DNA from: Streptomyces achromogenes
GTDB lineage: Bacteria > Actinomycetota > Actinomycetes > Streptomycetales > Streptomycetaceae
Direction of reading: 5' to 3'
Assembly (NCBI RefSeq): GCF_030816715.1
Contig: NZ_JAUSYH010000001.1
Span: forward strand, 1,674,001-1,738,000
Length of the DNA: 64,000 nucleotides
Shown: positions 61,781 through 64,000 of the stretch, piece by piece
How the letters are laid out: each line of letters starts with the position of its first letter
Numbering within the stretch: the stretch's first letter is position 1
Made by a program: the position numbers and the translations under genes
Notes under the pieces: generated by a model
Told to the model about the DNA's origin: nothing
What the model saw: the letters and a program-made list of their open reading frames with translations, nothing else
Database searches by the model: none

Positions 61781-63283
61781 TCACGCCCCGTCGCCCACCG
61801 ATTTTCCGCAGACGGCCGCGGGGGTGACCGCGAAGGTGGTGATCACCGCGGCGTGGTCGGAGGGCCAGTCGTTGTCCTCGACGTCCGGCCAGGGCCGGAT
61901 GCCGCCGGTCACCAGGGTCCGCGAGTCGAGCACCCGCAGGCCGCGGTGGAGCACGAAGTCGATCCGGTCCTGCGGTTCCGGTCGGCCGCTGCCGTCCTCG
62001 TGCTCGGCGTGCACCGGGGACCAGGTGTGACCGGGCTCCCGCACGGGGTCGGGGTGCGCCTCGCGGTAGGAGTCGGCGAAGCCCGCCGTCTCGGCGGCCC
62101 TCGTCACCGGCCACCCGACGTCCGGCCGGTCCAGGTGGGAGGGGCAGTTGAAGTCGCCGACGAGGACGACGGGCAGGTCGGGGCCCTCTTCGATCCGGCG
62201 CAGGGCGTCCCCGAGCCGCGCGAGCCGGCCCTCCTCGTGGGCGGTCAGGGCGTCCGCGGCGAGCCCGTCGAAGGCGGCCTCGTAGGGCCCGTAGGGCGCG
62301 CAGTCCAGGTGGACCGTCCACACGTCCACCTCCACCTCCACGTCCGCGTCCACCTCGCCGCCACGGACCCGGATCCGGGCGCCCGCCGCTCCGTAGAAGC
62401 CCACGTCCGGGTCGCCGAGGGCGGCCGTGACCGGGTGGCGGCTGATGATCCCCAGGTTCTCCCCGGCCCGGTGGTGGTGCCAGCCGAGGGCCTCGGCGAG
62501 CTCCTCGGCGGCGCTGCCGTACGTCTCCTGGAGGCCGACCACGTCCACGTCGGCCTCGGTGAGTACCTTGAGCTGCTTGGCCCGGTGGTCGCGGACCTTG
62601 GTTCCCCCGTACCAGAGGTTCCACGTCATGACGCGAAGCCGGCGCGGCAGCAGGGAGCGGAGCCGGTCGGGGGTGACGCCTTCCAGACCGGCCACGACGG
62701 TCCGTCCGGGGGCCGGCGCGATCGGCGCGAGCGAAGGCACCGCCAGCACCGCGCACCCGGCCGCCTCGGCGGAGGCCACCCCGGTCTCGGTGTCCTCGAC
62801 GGCGACACAGGCCGCGGGGTCGACGCCGAGGGCGGCGCAGGCCGCGAGGTAGGGGTCGGGGGCGGGCTTGGTGTGCTCGGTGTCGTCGGCGGTGACGGTG
62901 ACGGCGAACCGGCTCGCGCCGAGCGCGTCGAGCACGAGGTCGGCGACCGCCCGGGGCGACGCGGTCACCAGCGCCGTCGGCACGCGCTCCCTGGCCAGGG
63001 CGTCGAGCAGGGCGAGCGCGCCGGGGCGCGGCACGACGCCGGCGCGCACGCGGTCCGCGAACTCGCGGTGCAGCGCCCCGGCGAGGCCCGCCGCCGGCCG
63101 GCCGGTGCCGGCGGCCAGCCAGCGGGCGGTGTGTTCGACGGGGCGGCCGAGCACCTCCGGCCGGTCCGCCTCGGTCAGCGGCCGTCCGGCGACCCGTTCC
63201 ACCGCCTCCCACCACACCCGCTCGGTGTCGACGAGCGTGCCGTCCATGTCGAACAGGGCGGCCTGGAGCGGGAGTCGGGTCAC
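61781..63283 (-). CDS. HAD phosphatase fused to an endonuclease/exonuclease/phosphatase domain
   Basis: A 500-aa two-domain protein. Residues 1-~215: HAD subfamily IA hydrolase (FDMDGTLVDTE, TALVTASPRAV, KPAPDPYLAA, VEDTETGVASAEAAG). Residues ~235-500: EEP-fold metal-dependent phosphodiesterase (VMTWNLWYGG, VGLQETYG, VGDFNCPSHL, DRIDFVLHRG, NDWPSDHAAVITTF). Both catalytic sets are intact. GTG start with GAGGAAA upstream. It lies 22 nt after the ABC ATPase gene, so it is probably co-transcribed with a transporter and may process an imported phosphorylated compound. Confidence 0.9.
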   Translation of the reverse strand: MTRLPLQAALFDMDGTLVDTERVWWEAVERVAGRPLTEADRPEVLGRPVEHTARWLAAGTGRPAAGLAGALHREFADRVRAGVVPRPGALALLDALARERVPTALVTASPRAVADLVLDALGASRFAVTVTADDTEHTKPAPDPYLAACAALGVDPAACVAVEDTETGVASAEAAGCAVLAVPSLAPIAPAPGRTVVAGLEGVTPDRLRSLLPRRLRVMTWNLWYGGTKVRDHRAKQLKVLTEADVDVVGLQETYGSAAEELAEALGWHHHRAGENLGIISRHPVTAALGDPDVGFYGAAGARIRVRGGEVDADVEVEVDVWTVHLDCAPYGPYEAAFDGLAADALTAHEEGRLARLGDALRRIEEGPDLPVVLVGDFNCPSHLDRPDVGWPVTRAAETAGFADSYREAHPDPVREPGHTWSPVHAEHEDGSGRPEPQDRIDFVLHRGLRVLDSRTLVTGGIRPWPDVEDNDWPSDHAAVITTFAVTPAAVCGKSVGDGA

Positions 63284-63305
63284 GGTTTCCTCTTTCGGCA
63301 CGGGA

Positions 63306-64000
63306 TCAGGAAGCACGTTCGGCCACGAGCACGGGGCGGTCCGGCAGTGACACGGTCACCGTCGTCCCCGCCGCGAGTTCGGCGGCCTCGTGGGCGGGCA
63401 GGTCGGCCTTGACCTCGGTGCCGTCGGCGAGCCGCACGGTGAGCCGGACGGCCGCGCCCAGGAAGGAGCCGGCGACGACGCGGGCGTCTCCGGCGGCCTC
63501 GGCCCGCACCCGCACCGCCTCCGGCCGCACCAGGACGTCCACCTCGGTCACGGCCGGCACCCGGCCGTCGACGGGCAGCCGCCGCCCGAGCACCTCGACT
63601 CCGTCGCCGTCCAGGTGTCCCGGGATCCGGCTCGTCGTGCCCACGAACTCGGCGACGAAGGCCGTGACGGGCCTGCCGTACAACTCCGCCGGGGCGGCGC
63701 ACTGTTCGAGGCGTCCGGCGTGCATCACGGCGACCCGGTCCGCCATGGACAGGGCCTCCTCCTGGTCGTGGGTGACGAACAGGGTGGTGATGCCGAGCTC
63801 CTGCTGGAGCCGCCGGATCTCCTCGCGCAGGGTCAGCCGCACCTTGGCGTCGAGCGCGGAGAGCGGCTCGTCCAGGAGCAGGACCCGCGGGCGCAGGGCG
63901 AGCGCGCGGGCCAGCGCGATGCGCTGCTGCTGACCGCCGGAGAGCTGGTGCGGGAACCGCGCGCCCTTGTCGGCGAGGCCCACGAGGTCCAGCAACTCCG
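63306..64000 (-). CDS. ABC transporter ATPase with TOBE domain (PotA/FbpC type), partial
   Basis: The right window edge cuts the gene; the N-terminus with Walker A is missing. Visible are the signature LSGGQQQRIALARALA, Walker B VLLLDEPLSALD, the H-loop FVTHDQEEAL and a C-terminal TOBE domain with AEFVGTTSRIPG and VLVRPEAVRV. This is the layout of PotA/FbpC/UgpC importers (polyamines, iron, sugars or phosphonates). Which substrate cannot be told from the ATPase alone. It is followed by the HAD/EEP fusion gene. Confidence 0.92.
   Translation of the reverse strand, partial: ELLDLVGLADKGARFPHQLSGGQQQRIALARALALRPRVLLLDEPLSALDAKVRLTLREEIRRLQQELGITTLFVTHDQEEALSMADRVAVMHAGRLEQCAAPAELYGRPVTAFVAEFVGTTSRIPGHLDGDGVEVLGRRLPVDGRVPAVTEVDVLVRPEAVRVRAEAAGDARVVAGSFLGAAVRLTVRLADGTEVKADLPAHEAAELAAGTTVTVSLPDRPVLVAERAS

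Overview
The window is high-GC actinobacterial DNA and almost certainly comes from a Streptomyces chromosome. The gene content points there directly: a complete conservon (cvnABCD), RbpA behind a sigma-R type promoter, the sporulation pair SmeA/SffA, the mannosyltransferase Ppm1, a small SCO1431-type membrane protein, frequent GTG/TTG starts, ATGA/GTGA gene overlaps and almost no TTA codons. From memory, the gene order resembles the S. coelicolor region from about SCO1400 to SCO1460; I could not check this by alignment. I saw no rRNA, tRNA, IS element, prophage or CRISPR array.

Layout. 1-3 kb: end of a GH31 glycosidase, a NUDIX hydrolase, and a DUF35/thiolase-like pair. 3-8.4 kb: conservon cvnABCD (minus strand) and a divergent small membrane protein. 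8.4-15.7 kb: a three-gene minus-strand operon encoding a very large SMC-like ATPase plus two partners that look like a winged-helix (MukE/JetB-like) subunit and a kleisin-like subunit; no TOPRIM (JetD/MksG) partner is present. 15.7-21 kb: a GntR/FCD regulator divergent from an MFS transporter, a DUF1445 protein and 5-oxoprolinase pxpABC. 21.4-23.6 kb: HEAT-repeat and ankyrin proteins. 23.8-25.8 kb: smeA-sffA. 26-29 kb: MocR regulator divergent from yczE and a glycerophosphodiesterase. 29-35.4 kb: UMF1 transporter, rbpA, fxsA, ppm1, an amidohydrolase and an Lrp regulator. 35.6-40 kb: small Streptomyces proteins, a TetR regulator, a secreted C39-like protease and a uridine-kinase-like protein preceded by an exact 16-bp tandem repeat. 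40.4-42.3 kb: a TPR/AAA ATPase carrying the only in-frame TTA codon I found by eye. 42.6-45 kb: two CorC/HlyC CBS membrane proteins. 45.2-50.3 kb: an FMN-riboswitch-led operon ribE-ribM-ribBA-ribH-hisE-hisG plus a PH-domain membrane protein. 50.4-52.2 kb: an ECF41 sigma factor and its probable target oxidoreductase. 52-62 kb: a ROK regulator (frameshifted), an MFS transporter, a deletion scar joining two broken genes, a GH6 cellulase, a DUF5995 protein, a lysine 2-monooxygenase/5-aminovaleramidase pair (davBA) and an MFS gene with a suspect N-terminus. 61.8-64 kb: a HAD/endonuclease-phosphatase fusion and a partial ABC ATPase.

Most of the window looks like conserved chromosome with developmental and house-keeping functions (chromosome handling, RNA polymerase binding, riboflavin/histidine synthesis). 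The 52-62 kb part is eroding and metabolically accessory. The strongest candidate for a poorly described system is the SMC-like operon at 8.4-15.7 kb.
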